Origin: Lactobacillaceae bacterium UBA639
GTDB lineage: Bacteria > Bacillota > Bacilli > Lactobacillales > Lactobacillaceae
DNA: 10,854 bases
NCBI GenBank assembly: GCA_002299975.1
Contig: DBOT01000024.1
Coordinates: forward strand, 1 to 10,854
Direction of reading: 5' to 3'
Part shown: piece after piece, positions 1 to 6,487 of the stretch
Numbering within the stretch: the first letter of the stretch is position 1
Layout of the letters: every line of letters begins with the position of its first letter
Notes under the pieces: model-generated
Told to the model about the DNA's origin: nothing
Seen by the model: only the letters and a program-made list of their open reading frames with translations
The model's database searches: none
Made by a program: the position numbers and the translations under genes

Positions 1-864
1 ATCTTTGACTTTAATGGCAGTCTGATTCCGGGCCTGCACCGTTTTGTCGGTGATAACCCCGTCTTACTGGTTGGCAATAAGGAAGACCTTCTACCGCATT
101 CACTGCGGCGGCCGAAGTTACGTGACTGGATCCGTCAGCAGGCCAACATCGCGGGCTTGCGGCCAATTGATACGGTCCTGGTTTCTGCCAAGAAGAATCA
201 CCAGATCGATGAGCTCCTGGACACAATTGAAAAGTACCGTGGTGACCGGGATGTCTACGTGGTTGGGGTTACCAATGTTGGTAAGTCAACCCTGATCAAC
301 CAGATTATCAAACTGCGGACAGGGGTTAAAGATCTGATCACGACGTCGCGTTTCCCAGGAACAACTTTGGATGAGATTGAGATCCCATTGGATGACGGGC
401 ACCGGCTGGTTGATACCCCGGGGATCATTCATCCCCACCAGATGGCCCATGTGCTGTCACCAAAGGCCCTGAAGTTGGTAGCCCCACAGAAGGAAATTAA
501 GCCCCGGACCTACCAGCTGAATCCTGAACAGACCCTGTTCTTAGGGGGAATCGCCCGCTTTGATTACCTAAAGGGTGACCGTGCGGGACTGGTGGCCTAC
601 TTTGATAATAATTTGACGATCCACCGGACTAAGTTGGCCAACGCGGATCGTTTCTACGAGAAACACGTTGGAGAATTATTGACGCCCCCGACTAAAGACG
701 ACCTGGCAGACTTCCCACCACTGGAGCGGGAAGAATTCCGGGTTCATGAAAAGAGCGATATTGTCTTTGAGGGCCTGGGTTGGATTACCGTTCCAGCAGG
801 GACGACCGTTGCCGCCTGGGTTCCTAAGGGCGTGGCGGCATTGATCCGGCGCGCGATGATTTAA
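1..864 (+). CDS. yqeH: YqeH, circularly permuted ribosome-assembly GTPase (5' end missing)
   Basis: The reading frame is open from base 1 to the TAA at 862-864, giving 287 residues of a protein that is usually about 370. The missing part should hold the start and the N-terminal zinc-binding motif. The GTPase motifs appear in permuted order: G4 NKED (nt 76-87), G5 SAK (nt 184-192), then the P-loop GVTNVGKST (nt 265-291), a G2 region around TTSRFPGTT, and G3 DTPG (nt 412-423). This G4-G5-G1-G2-G3 order is the hallmark of the YqeH/YlqF/RsgA group. The remaining C-terminal part, about 145 residues, matches the family's RNA-binding-like tail in length. YqeH homologues act in 30S subunit assembly in the cytoplasm. 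It leads an operon of ribosome and cofactor genes, and the next gene begins 16 bp after its stop. Confidence 0.95.
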   Translation: MFDFNGSLIPGLHRFVGDNPVLLVGNKEDLLPHSLRRPKLRDWIRQQANIAGLRPIDTVLVSAKKNHQIDELLDTIEKYRGDRDVYVVGVTNVGKSTLINQIIKLRTGVKDLITTSRFPGTTLDEIEIPLDDGHRLVDTPGIIHPHQMAHVLSPKALKLVAPQKEIKPRTYQLNPEQTLFLGGIARFDYLKGDRAGLVAYFDNNLTIHRTKLANADRFYEKHVGELLTPPTKDDLADFPPLEREEFRVHEKSDIVFEGLGWITVPAGTTVAAWVPKGVAALIRRAMI

Positions 865-880
865 TGAAGTGAGGTTTAAC

Positions 881-1192
881 ATGCAATTACGAGGAAAACA
901 AAAACGTTTCTTACGGGCGCAGGCCAACCACCTGCAACCGATCTTTGCCGTTGGTAAGGAAGGATTGACTAAGCAATGGCTGGCTCAGCTGGATGGCGCA
1001 TTGGACCGGCGGGAGCTGATCAAGGTTAATATTCTCCAAAATGCCGACGTCACTACGGCAGAACTGAAGGATTTCATTGAGCAGAATACCGACATTCAAG
1101 TGGTTCAGTCGATCGGTCGGGTACTGGTCCTGTTTAAGGTTTCGGCTAACAAGGACCTGCGTGACCTGTCAGACCGGGTTGCCCGGATTTAA
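881..1192 (+). CDS. yhbY: YhbY-family CRM-domain RNA-binding protein
   Basis: A 103-residue protein made up of one CRM (YhbY) domain, the full length typical of the family. It begins MQLRGKQKRFLR and carries the conserved GKEG turn at residues 25-28, the GxxG-type RNA-binding loop of CRM proteins. CRM proteins bind pre-50S particles and rRNA, so a role in large-subunit assembly is likely. I chose ATG 881 over the in-frame GTG at 869 because the sequence around 866-873 (GAAGTGAGG) is a Shine-Dalgarno at suitable distance from 881 and would be consumed by the upstream start. In B. subtilis the orthologue is yqeI, separated from yqeH by aroE; aroE is absent here. The next gene follows after 12 bp. 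Confidence 0.93.
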   Translation: MQLRGKQKRFLRAQANHLQPIFAVGKEGLTKQWLAQLDGALDRRELIKVNILQNADVTTAELKDFIEQNTDIQVVQSIGRVLVLFKVSANKDLRDLSDRVARI

Positions 1193-1204
1193 GGAAGTGT
1201 GATT

Positions 1205-1849
1205 ATGCAGCGTTGTCGAGTATTTGCTAATCCGCAGTCGCGGGTGCAGCCGGAGACGGTTTCGGCAGGACGCCGGCACCGGGTTGGGATCTATGGTGGT
1301 ACCTTTAACCCAATCCACAATGCGCATCTCCTGGTGGCCGATCAGGTCGGCCAATCCCTATCACTCGACCAGGTACGGTTTATGCCGGACGCTACGCCAC
1401 CGCATGTCGATAAGAAGACAGCGATTGCGGCTGACTTACGGTTGGCAATGATCAAGTTGGCTATCAAGGATAACCCCCTTTTTGCCATTGAAGAGAGTGA
1501 ATTACAGCGGGGCGGGGTTAGCTACACCTATGACACGATGAAGAAGATGATTGAGCAGCACCCGACGACGGACTACTACTTTATCATCGGTGGTGACATG
1601 GTAGACTACCTTCCTAAGTGGCACCGGATTGATGAACTGGTTCGCCTACCGCGTTTTCACTTTGTCGGTGTCCGGCGACCGGGCGCTAAAAATGAGTCGG
1701 TCTACCCGGTCATCTGGGTTGATGTCCCACTGGTTAGCTTTAGTTCGACGGATATCCGACGCCGGGTTGCTCAGGATCTGCCAATCAGGTACATGGTTCC
1801 TGACGCCGTAGCCGCATTTATAAAGGAGCATCACTTGTATCATGAATGA
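1205..1849 (+). CDS. nadD: Nicotinate-nucleotide adenylyltransferase NadD
   Basis: NadD joins nicotinic acid mononucleotide and ATP to give deamido-NAD in NAD synthesis. The 214-residue protein has the nucleotidyltransferase signature GGTFNPIHNAH at residues 31-41 and the second motif SSTDIRRRV near the C-terminus (nt about 1742-1768), which binds ATP phosphates. The middle stretch YFIIGGDMVDYLPKWHR (around nt 1580-1626) is also typical. ATG 1205 is preferred over GTG 1199 because AAGGAAG at 1191-1197 sits seven bases before it. The nucleotidyltransferase fold starts only at about residue 27, so there is a basic N-terminal extension of about 26 residues; similar extensions are known in lactobacilli. 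The usual HxGH reads HNAH here. Its last 8 bases overlap yqeK. Confidence 0.95.
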   Translation: MQRCRVFANPQSRVQPETVSAGRRHRVGIYGGTFNPIHNAHLLVADQVGQSLSLDQVRFMPDATPPHVDKKTAIAADLRLAMIKLAIKDNPLFAIEESELQRGGVSYTYDTMKKMIEQHPTTDYYFIIGGDMVDYLPKWHRIDELVRLPRFHFVGVRRPGAKNESVYPVIWVDVPLVSFSSTDIRRRVAQDLPIRYMVPDAVAAFIKEHHLYHE

Positions 1850-2459
1850 AGAAACAATTGAGTATACGCACCACTATATTCCACTAACTCATGACCAGCT
1901 GGTTGACCGTCTCCGTGCCGCCTTGAAGCTCAAGCGTTTTCACCACGTCCTGCGGGTTGAACAGACGGCCATGGAGTTAGCCAAGCAGAATGGGGTCGAT
2001 GTTGAGAAGGCTAGCATTGCGGGACTCTGTCACGATTATGCGAAGCAACGGCCTGATCAGGACTTCATTGATGAGATCCACCAGAAGGGGCTTGATCCGG
2101 ACCTATTGAACTACGGCAATGCGATCTGGCATGGTATCGTGGGTGCGGAGCTAATTAAGGACGAACTGGGCATCTGGGATGAAGATATCCTGAATGCGGT
2201 TCGTCACCATACGACGGGGGCGGCCAAGATGACGAAGCTGGAGCAAGTCGTCTACATGGCCGACTATATCGAACCAGCGCGTGACTTTGATGGGGTTGAA
2301 CAGGCCCGCAAGATCACGGCGCAAGATCTTGGCGCTGGAGTTGCCTACCAGACTAAGCACACCCTCAATTATTTAATTGAAAACAACAAACCCGTGTACC
2401 CGAAGACAATTGAAACCTATAATGCCTGGGTACCGGCTTACGAAGGGAAGATTAACTAG
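1842..2459 (+). CDS. yqeK: YqeK, HD-domain symmetrical Ap4A hydrolase
   Basis: A 205-residue HD-superfamily metal-dependent phosphohydrolase. YqeK proteins cleave diadenosine tetraphosphate (Ap4A) to two ADP, controlling a stress-linked alarmone-like nucleotide. Putative metal ligands are visible: histidine 35 in RFHHVLRVE, the HD pair H64-D65 in LCHDYAKQRP, H97 in WHGIVGAEL, H122/H123 in AVRHHTTG, and D141 in YMADYIEPAR. The first 15 or so residues (MNEETIEYTHHYIPL) precede the conserved fold. The start ATG 1842 lies inside nadD, giving an 8-base overlap. The nearest Shine-Dalgarno, AAAGGAG at about 1822-1828, is 13 bases away, so translation probably also depends on coupling to nadD. NadD and YqeK are neighbours, and sometimes fused, in many Firmicutes. 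Confidence 0.93.
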   Translation: MNEETIEYTHHYIPLTHDQLVDRLRAALKLKRFHHVLRVEQTAMELAKQNGVDVEKASIAGLCHDYAKQRPDQDFIDEIHQKGLDPDLLNYGNAIWHGIVGAELIKDELGIWDEDILNAVRHHTTGAAKMTKLEQVVYMADYIEPARDFDGVEQARKITAQDLGAGVAYQTKHTLNYLIENNKPVYPKTIETYNAWVPAYEGKIN

Positions 2460-2816
2460 ATGGAAAGCAAACAATTATTAGAGATGGTTGTTAAGGCCGC
2501 TGATGGTCGGCGGGCCGAGGACATTGTTGCACTGAAGGTTGATGAGATCAGCCCGATGGCGGACTACTTTGTTATCATGACCGGTGGATCCGACCGGCAG
2601 GTTCAAGCGATTGCCAACGCCATTATTGAAAAGGCTCATGAGAACCAAGTTAACATCGGTAGCGTTGAAGGGAAGAACCATGCTAAGTGGGTGCTGATTG
2701 ACCTCGGTGACGTGGTTGTTCACGTCTTCCGGGAAGAGACCCGGAGCTTCTACAACCTGGAGAAGCTGTGGTCCGATGCACCGTTGGTCAACGTTGACGA
2801 ATGGGTTAACGACTAA
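2460..2816 (+). CDS. rsfS: RsfS, ribosomal silencing factor
   Basis: A 118-residue protein matching the RsfS/YbeB/Iojap family in length and sequence, with the signature DEISPMADYFVIMTGGSDRQ around residues 27-46 and WVLIDLGDVVVHVF around residues 77-90. RsfS binds uL14 on the 50S subunit, blocks joining with 30S, and lowers translation during starvation or stationary phase. The ATG directly follows the yqeK stop (TAGATG, no gap), and GAAGGGAAG near 2441-2449 inside yqeK serves as the ribosome binding site. Its TAA shares one base with the ATG of the methyltransferase. Conserved placement downstream of nadD-yqeK links ribosome silencing with energy-cofactor genes. Confidence 0.95.
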   Translation: MESKQLLEMVVKAADGRRAEDIVALKVDEISPMADYFVIMTGGSDRQVQAIANAIIEKAHENQVNIGSVEGKNHAKWVLIDLGDVVVHVFREETRSFYNLEKLWSDAPLVNVDEWVND

Positions 2817-3556
2817 TGATTTACCACACCTTTGCCCAACTCTACGACCAGCTCTTTGACGATGAGCTGTACCAAAAGTGGGCGAACTATACCATGATCA
2901 ATGGCGGTCAGGATGCCCAGCAGGTATTGGACCTGGCGGGTGGCACTGGGCGCTTGGCAGTCCTGCTCGCTAAACAGGGCCGGGCAGTGACAGTCGCGGA
3001 CTTCTCAGCTGATATGCTGAGTCTGGCCAGTCAGCACGCTGCCGCCGCAAGCGTCCCACTGACCCTGGTGGAGGCCGATATGCGTGACCTTACTGCCTTA
3101 CCCCAATATGACCTGGTGACCTGTTTTGCGGACTCCCTGTGTTATCTGGGGGACATTGATGATGTTGAAACGACCTTCCGGCAGGTGTTTGCTCACCTCC
3201 AAGTTGGTGGCCGCTTTCTTTTTGACATGATCACCCCCTACCAGACGGATGTTGTCTATCCAGGTTACATGTACAACTATGAGGATGACGACCACCAACG
3301 GGCCTTCCTCTGGCGCAGCTACCAGGATGACGATGTTGAGCATGGGGTAATCCATGACCTGGCCTTCTTCAATCGTCTGGCAGATGGTCAGTACGAGCGA
3401 ATCGGGGAGACTCACTTCGAACGGAGCTACCCATTGGCAACCATTACGGCCGCGTTACAGCGCAGCGGTTTTTCTGATGTGGTGGTTCGGGCCGACTTTG
3501 GCGCGGCGGCTCCTGATGAGCAGACGACTCGCTGGTTCTTCAGTTGTCGAAGGTAG
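2816..3556 (+). CDS. YqeM-like class I SAM-dependent methyltransferase
   Basis: A 246-residue soluble protein with a Rossmann-type methyltransferase fold. Motif I is VLDLAGGTGR at residues 37-46. The acidic residue that usually contacts the SAM ribose follows at D62 (VTVADFSADML), then the EADMRDL segment around residues 86-92, and a motif-IV-like DLVTCFADSLCYL at residues 99-111. Length and operon position equal those of B. subtilis YqeM, which lies directly after the rsfS orthologue. The methyl acceptor is not known; position suggests RNA or a ribosome-linked target, but that is inference. The ATG overlaps the rsfS stop by one base (TAATG), a classic re-initiation junction. The C-terminal half (YNYEDDDHQRAFLW and onward) has no motif I can assign. 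Confidence 0.85.
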   Translation: MIYHTFAQLYDQLFDDELYQKWANYTMINGGQDAQQVLDLAGGTGRLAVLLAKQGRAVTVADFSADMLSLASQHAAAASVPLTLVEADMRDLTALPQYDLVTCFADSLCYLGDIDDVETTFRQVFAHLQVGGRFLFDMITPYQTDVVYPGYMYNYEDDDHQRAFLWRSYQDDDVEHGVIHDLAFFNRLADGQYERIGETHFERSYPLATITAALQRSGFSDVVVRADFGAAAPDEQTTRWFFSCRR

Positions 3557-3567
3557 GTGACCAGTCA

Positions 3568-4701
3568 ATGCAAGCAGTTGGAATGGTGGTGGAATACAAT
3601 CCGTTTCATAATGGTCATCGTTACTTCCTTCGTCAGGCTAAGGAGCAAACCGGCGCCGACGTTGCAGTTGCGGTGATGAGCGGCAACTTCACCCAGCGTG
3701 GCGAGCCGACGATCGGGGATAAGTGGACCCGGGCCCAGGCAGCCCTAGAAAGCGGGGTTGACCTGGTAGTCGAGCTGCCAGTCTTCTACGCGGCCCAACC
3801 AGCCCACCGGTTTGCGGCGGGGGCCTTAGCAATCCTGAATGCTCTTCAGATCCATCAGGTAGCCTTCGGGGCCGAGCATCCTGAATGGGACTTCGCAGCC
3901 CTGGTGGCGGCCGAGCGGCACTTTAACCAGGCAGAGTTTGACCAGTACAATGCTACCTATGCCACTCAGTTCAACCAACAACTGCGTGCCCAGACGGGGA
4001 TTGAGCTGCGCGATCCCAATGATATTCTGGCCTTTGCCTATACCAAGGCGGTCTTGGCAAAGGACTATCCGATCCAGCTGACGGCGGTTCAACGCCGAGG
4101 AAGTGGCTATCATGACCAGCAGATTCACGGGCAGATCGCCAGTGCCAGTGCAATTCGCCAGGCAGTCACGACCGGGAATGACTTTACTGCTACGGTTCCA
4201 CCAGTGATGGCTGAGGCATTAGCGAGGGTGACGGCCGTTCCTGACTGGACCAGTCTGTACCCAATTCTGCGTAACCAGTTGATTCAAGCCCCGCTCGATT
4301 ACCTGGCCCAGACCTACCAGATGGCAGAGGGACTCGAACACCGGATGAAGGAGGTTGCACAACGGTCACTGCGCTTTGATGAATTCATTCATGGCGTGAA
4401 GACGAAGCGCTATACCTATGCGCACCTGTTGCGGATGTGTCTGTACACGACCCTCCAGCTGACGGAGGATGAGGTAGCCGCGCGGGCTGACCATCCCTAC
4501 ATTCATATCCTCGGTTTTACCGCCCGGGGTCGGGAGTACCTGCACCAGGTTAAGAAGCAGGTTCCAATCCCGCTCTTCACCAAGGTTAGCCAGGGGATGC
4601 GGGACGGCTTTTATAACCTTGACTACCGCGCCGGCAAGCTCTACCAGAACTTCACCACGGTCGAGCAGGACCTAAAATATCCACCAATTATGATTCGTTA
4701 A
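3568..4701 (+). CDS. tmcAL: TmcAL, tRNA(Met) cytidine acetate ligase
   Basis: TmcAL (YlbM) uses ATP and acetate to make N4-acetylcytidine at the wobble position C34 of elongator tRNA-Met, which protects AUG decoding. The 377-residue product has the family length. Visible motifs are GMVVEYNPFHNGHRYF at residues 5-20 (nucleotidyltransferase HxGH), MSGNFTQRGEP at 37-47, GAEH at 101-104, a QRRGSGYHD segment with RRGSGYHD at 176-183, and the SASAIR phosphate-binding motif at 192-197. ATG 3568 is chosen over the in-frame TTG 3544 because AGGTGA at 3555-3560 lies seven bases before it and the conserved N-terminus begins there. No terminator follows, so transcription may run on into yceD. In B. subtilis this gene lies beside the yceD-rpmF orthologues rather than beside yqeM. 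Confidence 0.93.
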   Translation: MQAVGMVVEYNPFHNGHRYFLRQAKEQTGADVAVAVMSGNFTQRGEPTIGDKWTRAQAALESGVDLVVELPVFYAAQPAHRFAAGALAILNALQIHQVAFGAEHPEWDFAALVAAERHFNQAEFDQYNATYATQFNQQLRAQTGIELRDPNDILAFAYTKAVLAKDYPIQLTAVQRRGSGYHDQQIHGQIASASAIRQAVTTGNDFTATVPPVMAEALARVTAVPDWTSLYPILRNQLIQAPLDYLAQTYQMAEGLEHRMKEVAQRSLRFDEFIHGVKTKRYTYAHLLRMCLYTTLQLTEDEVAARADHPYIHILGFTARGREYLHQVKKQVPIPLFTKVSQGMRDGFYNLDYRAGKLYQNFTTVEQDLKYPPIMIR

Positions 4702-4714
4702 TGGCTCATCAAGC

Positions 4715-4736
4715 TGTCAAGGAAAAAACATTGACA
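4715..4736. repeat. Inverted repeat overlapping the -35 box
   Basis: TGTCAA (4715-4720) and TTGACA (4731-4736) are perfect six-base inverted copies separated by ten bases. The right arm is exactly the -35 hexamer of the yceD promoter. This could be an operator for a dimeric repressor with centres 16 bp apart, but six-base arms can also arise by chance. No regulator is recognised from the sequence. Confidence 0.4.
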
Positions 4737-4759
4737 AGTATATGTGGGCCTAGTATAAT
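4731..4759 (+). promoter_or_regulatory. Consensus sigma-A promoter of yceD-rpmF
   Basis: TTGACA (4731-4736), a 17-base spacer and TATAAT (4754-4759) match the housekeeping consensus perfectly. Transcription should start about 4766-4768, giving a short leader of about 20 bases. A full AGGAGG (4775-4780) lies eight bases before the yceD ATG. The direct repeat TTGCAT-ACG-TTGCAT (4759-4773) spans the expected start site. Such a strong promoter suits a ribosomal protein gene. Confidence 0.9.
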
Positions 4760-4788
4760 TGCATACGTTGCATTAGGAGGTTAGTACG

Positions 4789-5343
4789 ATGAAATGGTCG
4801 TTAGCTGAGTTACATCGTTATCAAGATGAACCACTTCATATTCAAAGTACTTTTGATCTGAACGCATCATTGACTAAACTATTCCCGGACATCATCTTAG
4901 CCGTTGCTCCGGTTAAGGTTGACGGGTATGTATCCTATGACGATGGGGATGCCACCATCAGCGCGCACGTTACGACGACGCTGACGGTACCATCCAGTCG
5001 TTCATTGACGCCCGTTCAGTTACCACTTGACTTTGACTTTACGGAGACGTATATTGATGATCGTTCCCACTTCTCCCGGTATGAGGATAACGAGGTTGTC
5101 TTCTTATTGAAGCGGGGTGAGACGATTGACTTTGATACCGCGTTAGCCGAGAATATCGTCGAGCAGGTACCGTTACGAGTGCTTTCTGCTGATGAGAAGG
5201 CCGGTAAGCCCATGCCGAATGGTAAGGGTTGGAACGTCATCTCTGAAGATGAGTATGCCGCCAGCAAGCAGAAAGATAAAAAAGTTGATCCACGTTTCGC
5301 GAAACTCCAAAAATTATTTCCTGATCAGGATGATAAAAAGTAG
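4789..5343 (+). CDS. yceD: YceD/DUF177 family protein, 23S rRNA accumulation
   Basis: A 184-residue acidic cytoplasmic protein of the DUF177 (YceD) family. Members are needed for normal 23S rRNA levels and are nearly always encoded directly before rpmF, as here. The N-terminus MKWSLAELHRYQDEPLHI, the VDGYVSYDDGDATIS strand region (about residues 45-59) and the C-terminal DPRFAKLQKLF (about residues 167-177) match the family's usual layout. There are no cysteines to form a zinc site and no membrane segment or signal peptide. The start is fixed by AGGAGG eight bases upstream and by its own consensus promoter. B. subtilis YlbN is the counterpart. The gap to rpmF is 52 bases, and that gap contains a separate strong ribosome binding site. 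Confidence 0.9.
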   Translation: MKWSLAELHRYQDEPLHIQSTFDLNASLTKLFPDIILAVAPVKVDGYVSYDDGDATISAHVTTTLTVPSSRSLTPVQLPLDFDFTETYIDDRSHFSRYEDNEVVFLLKRGETIDFDTALAENIVEQVPLRVLSADEKAGKPMPNGKGWNVISEDEYAASKQKDKKVDPRFAKLQKLFPDQDDKK

Positions 5344-5395
5344 CGGACGGTTAAAAACCATTTGTGGATAATATTAATCCTAGGAGGTGTCAAAC

Positions 5396-5575
5396 ATGGC
5401 TGTTCCAGCACGGAAGACTTCAAAGACTAAGAAGCGTATGCGTCGGGGTCACATCAAGTTGAATGTCCCTGGTTTAACTCCTTGCCCAAACTGTGGTGAA
5501 CTTCGTATGTCCCACATGGTATGCCCTAACTGCGGCTACTACAACGGCAAGCAAGTTGTTAACACTAACAACTAA
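5396..5575 (+). CDS. rpmF: 50S ribosomal protein bL32 (zinc-binding form)
   Basis: A 59-residue basic protein starting [19 protein letters not shown], the bL32 N-terminus. Four cysteines at positions 30, 33, 43 and 46, in two CPNC pairs, form the zinc ribbon, so this is the C+ (zinc-containing) type. A cysteine-free paralogue, if one exists in this genome, would be elsewhere. ATG 5396 is preferred over the in-frame start at 5387 because AGGAGGTGT (5382-5390) is the ribosome binding site and MAVP is the conserved start of the protein. It is co-transcribed with yceD and followed 10 bases later by a terminator hairpin. Confidence 0.97.
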   Translation: MAVPARKTSKTKKRMRRGHIKLNVPGLTPCPNCGELRMSHMVCPNCGYYNGKQVVNTNN

Positions 5576-5585
5576 TTTATATGAT

Positions 5586-5630
5586 AAAGATCACTCTTTA
5601 GGCGCCGGACCTGGGGTGATTTTTTTATTT
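5586..5630 (+). terminator. Rho-independent terminator after rpmF
   Basis: AAAGATCACTCT (about 5587-5598) pairs with GGGGTGATTTTTT (5613-5625), allowing G-U pairs, across a loop of about 15 bases. The 3' arm runs into TTTTTTATTT. It closes the yceD-rpmF unit. Confidence 0.85.
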
Positions 5631-5658
5631 TAAATTTTAATAATTGAGACCAGTCGTT

Positions 5659-5670
5659 TTCTCACGAGAA
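5659..5670. repeat. Palindrome upstream of the response regulator
   Basis: TTCTC-AC-GAGAA is a perfect 5+5 palindrome with a two-base centre. It is flanked by GTC at 5653-5655 and GAC at 5671-5673, though these outer arms are not equidistant from the centre. It lies about 115 bases before the arlR-like start and upstream of the likely promoter, so it could bind an activator or the ArlR-like protein itself. This is unproven. Confidence 0.35.
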
Positions 5671-5718
5671 GACATTTCCTTAATTTTAATGGCCAGAATA
5701 CTGGGGTTTATTAGAAAA

Positions 5719-5747
5719 TTGTGATAAAATTATTTTGTTTTATTAAT
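5719..5747 (+). promoter_or_regulatory. Possible weak promoter of the two-component operon
   Basis: TTGTGA (5719-5724), a 17-base spacer and ATTAAT (5742-5747) each match the sigma-A consensus at four of six positions. An alternative -10 is GATAAA/TAAAAT at 5723-5730, which lacks a good -35 box. The operon needs a promoter after the rpmF terminator, but which of these is used cannot be told. Confidence 0.35.
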
Positions 5748-5785
5748 ATGGTCGTTATTAAATTGATTGTTAGTAGGTGAAATTA

Positions 5786-6472
5786 ATGAGTCGAATCTTG
5801 ATTATTGAAGACGAAGAGAATTTGGCAAAGTTTGTGGACATGGAGCTGAAGCATGAAGGATACGACACCGATGTTGAGCTTGATGGCCGGGCCGGACTGG
5901 AAGCGGCCTTAAACCAGGATTTTGACGTTATTCTGTTGGACCTGATGCTGCCCGAATTGAACGGGATCGAGGTTGCTCGGCGGGTTCGGGAACTAAAGGA
6001 CACGCCGATCATCATCATGACTGCCCGTGATTCAGTGATTGACCGGGTTTCTGGTCTTGACCACGGGGCTGATGACTACATCGTTAAACCGTTTGCCATC
6101 GAAGAGTTGTTAGCTCGGGTTCGGGCACTGCTGCGGCGGATCAGCATTGAGGATGGTAACAATAAGGAACACCAGACTACCGTCAACTACAAGGACCTGA
6201 CGATTGAGAAGGAAAATCGGGTTGTTCGGCGGGGCGATGAAGTGATCAACCTGACCAAGCGGGAATACGAACTGCTCTTGATCCTGATGGAAAACATCAA
6301 CGTGGTCATGTCACGGAAGGAATTACTCTCCAAGGTTTGGGGATATGATTCCAAGGTTGAAACCAATGTGGTCGATGTCTACATCCGTTACCTGCGGAAT
6401 AAGATTGATCGCCCAGGTGAGAAGAGCTACATTCAGACCGTGCGGGGTACTGGATACGTAATTCGTTCGTAA
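5786..6472 (+). CDS. arlR: ArlR-like OmpR-family response regulator
   Basis: A 228-residue two-domain regulator. The receiver domain (residues 1 to about 118) has the acidic pair E8-D9, phospho-acceptor D52 (LLDLMLP), T79 (IIIMTARD) and K101 (IVKPF). The winged-helix DNA-binding domain (about 128-228) contains LTKREYELL, the recognition segment VETNVVDVYIRYLRNKID and the closing IQTVRGTGYVIRS. Similarity to Staphylococcus ArlR is high over these segments, including GADDYIVKPF and VETNVVDVYIRYLRNK, so the ArlR label is well supported at family level; the regulon is unknown. ATG 5786 is chosen over GTG 5777, which lies within the ribosome binding site TAGGTGA. The kinase gene starts 15 bases after its stop. 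Confidence 0.92.
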   Translation: MSRILIIEDEENLAKFVDMELKHEGYDTDVELDGRAGLEAALNQDFDVILLDLMLPELNGIEVARRVRELKDTPIIIMTARDSVIDRVSGLDHGADDYIVKPFAIEELLARVRALLRRISIEDGNNKEHQTTVNYKDLTIEKENRVVRRGDEVINLTKREYELLLILMENINVVMSRKELLSKVWGYDSKVETNVVDVYIRYLRNKIDRPGEKSYIQTVRGTGYVIRS

Positions 6473-6487
6473 GGTTCGTGGTTAACT

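Larger units (their letters stand above)
5631..5785 (+). other. AT-rich leader of the arlRS-like operon
   Basis: This stretch between the rpmF terminator and the response regulator gene is much richer in A and T than the flanking genes. It holds a 12-base palindrome (5659-5670), a possible weak promoter (about 5719-5747) and the ribosome binding site TAGGTGA at 5774-5780 before ATG 5786. No coding sequence is convincing: the 10-codon frame at 5748-5780 has no ribosome binding site. Confidence 0.6.

Noticed and set aside
5361..5372. TGTGGATAAT between yceD and rpmF as an internal promoter
   Set aside because: The -10-like GATAAT has no -35 match at 16-18 bases and the TG is not at the extended -10 position. 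Co-transcription from the strong yceD promoter is sufficient.
5748..5780. Ten-codon frame (MVVIKLIVSR) ending just before the response regulator start
   Set aside because: It has no Shine-Dalgarno, may begin upstream of or at the transcription start, and shows no attenuator-like codon run.
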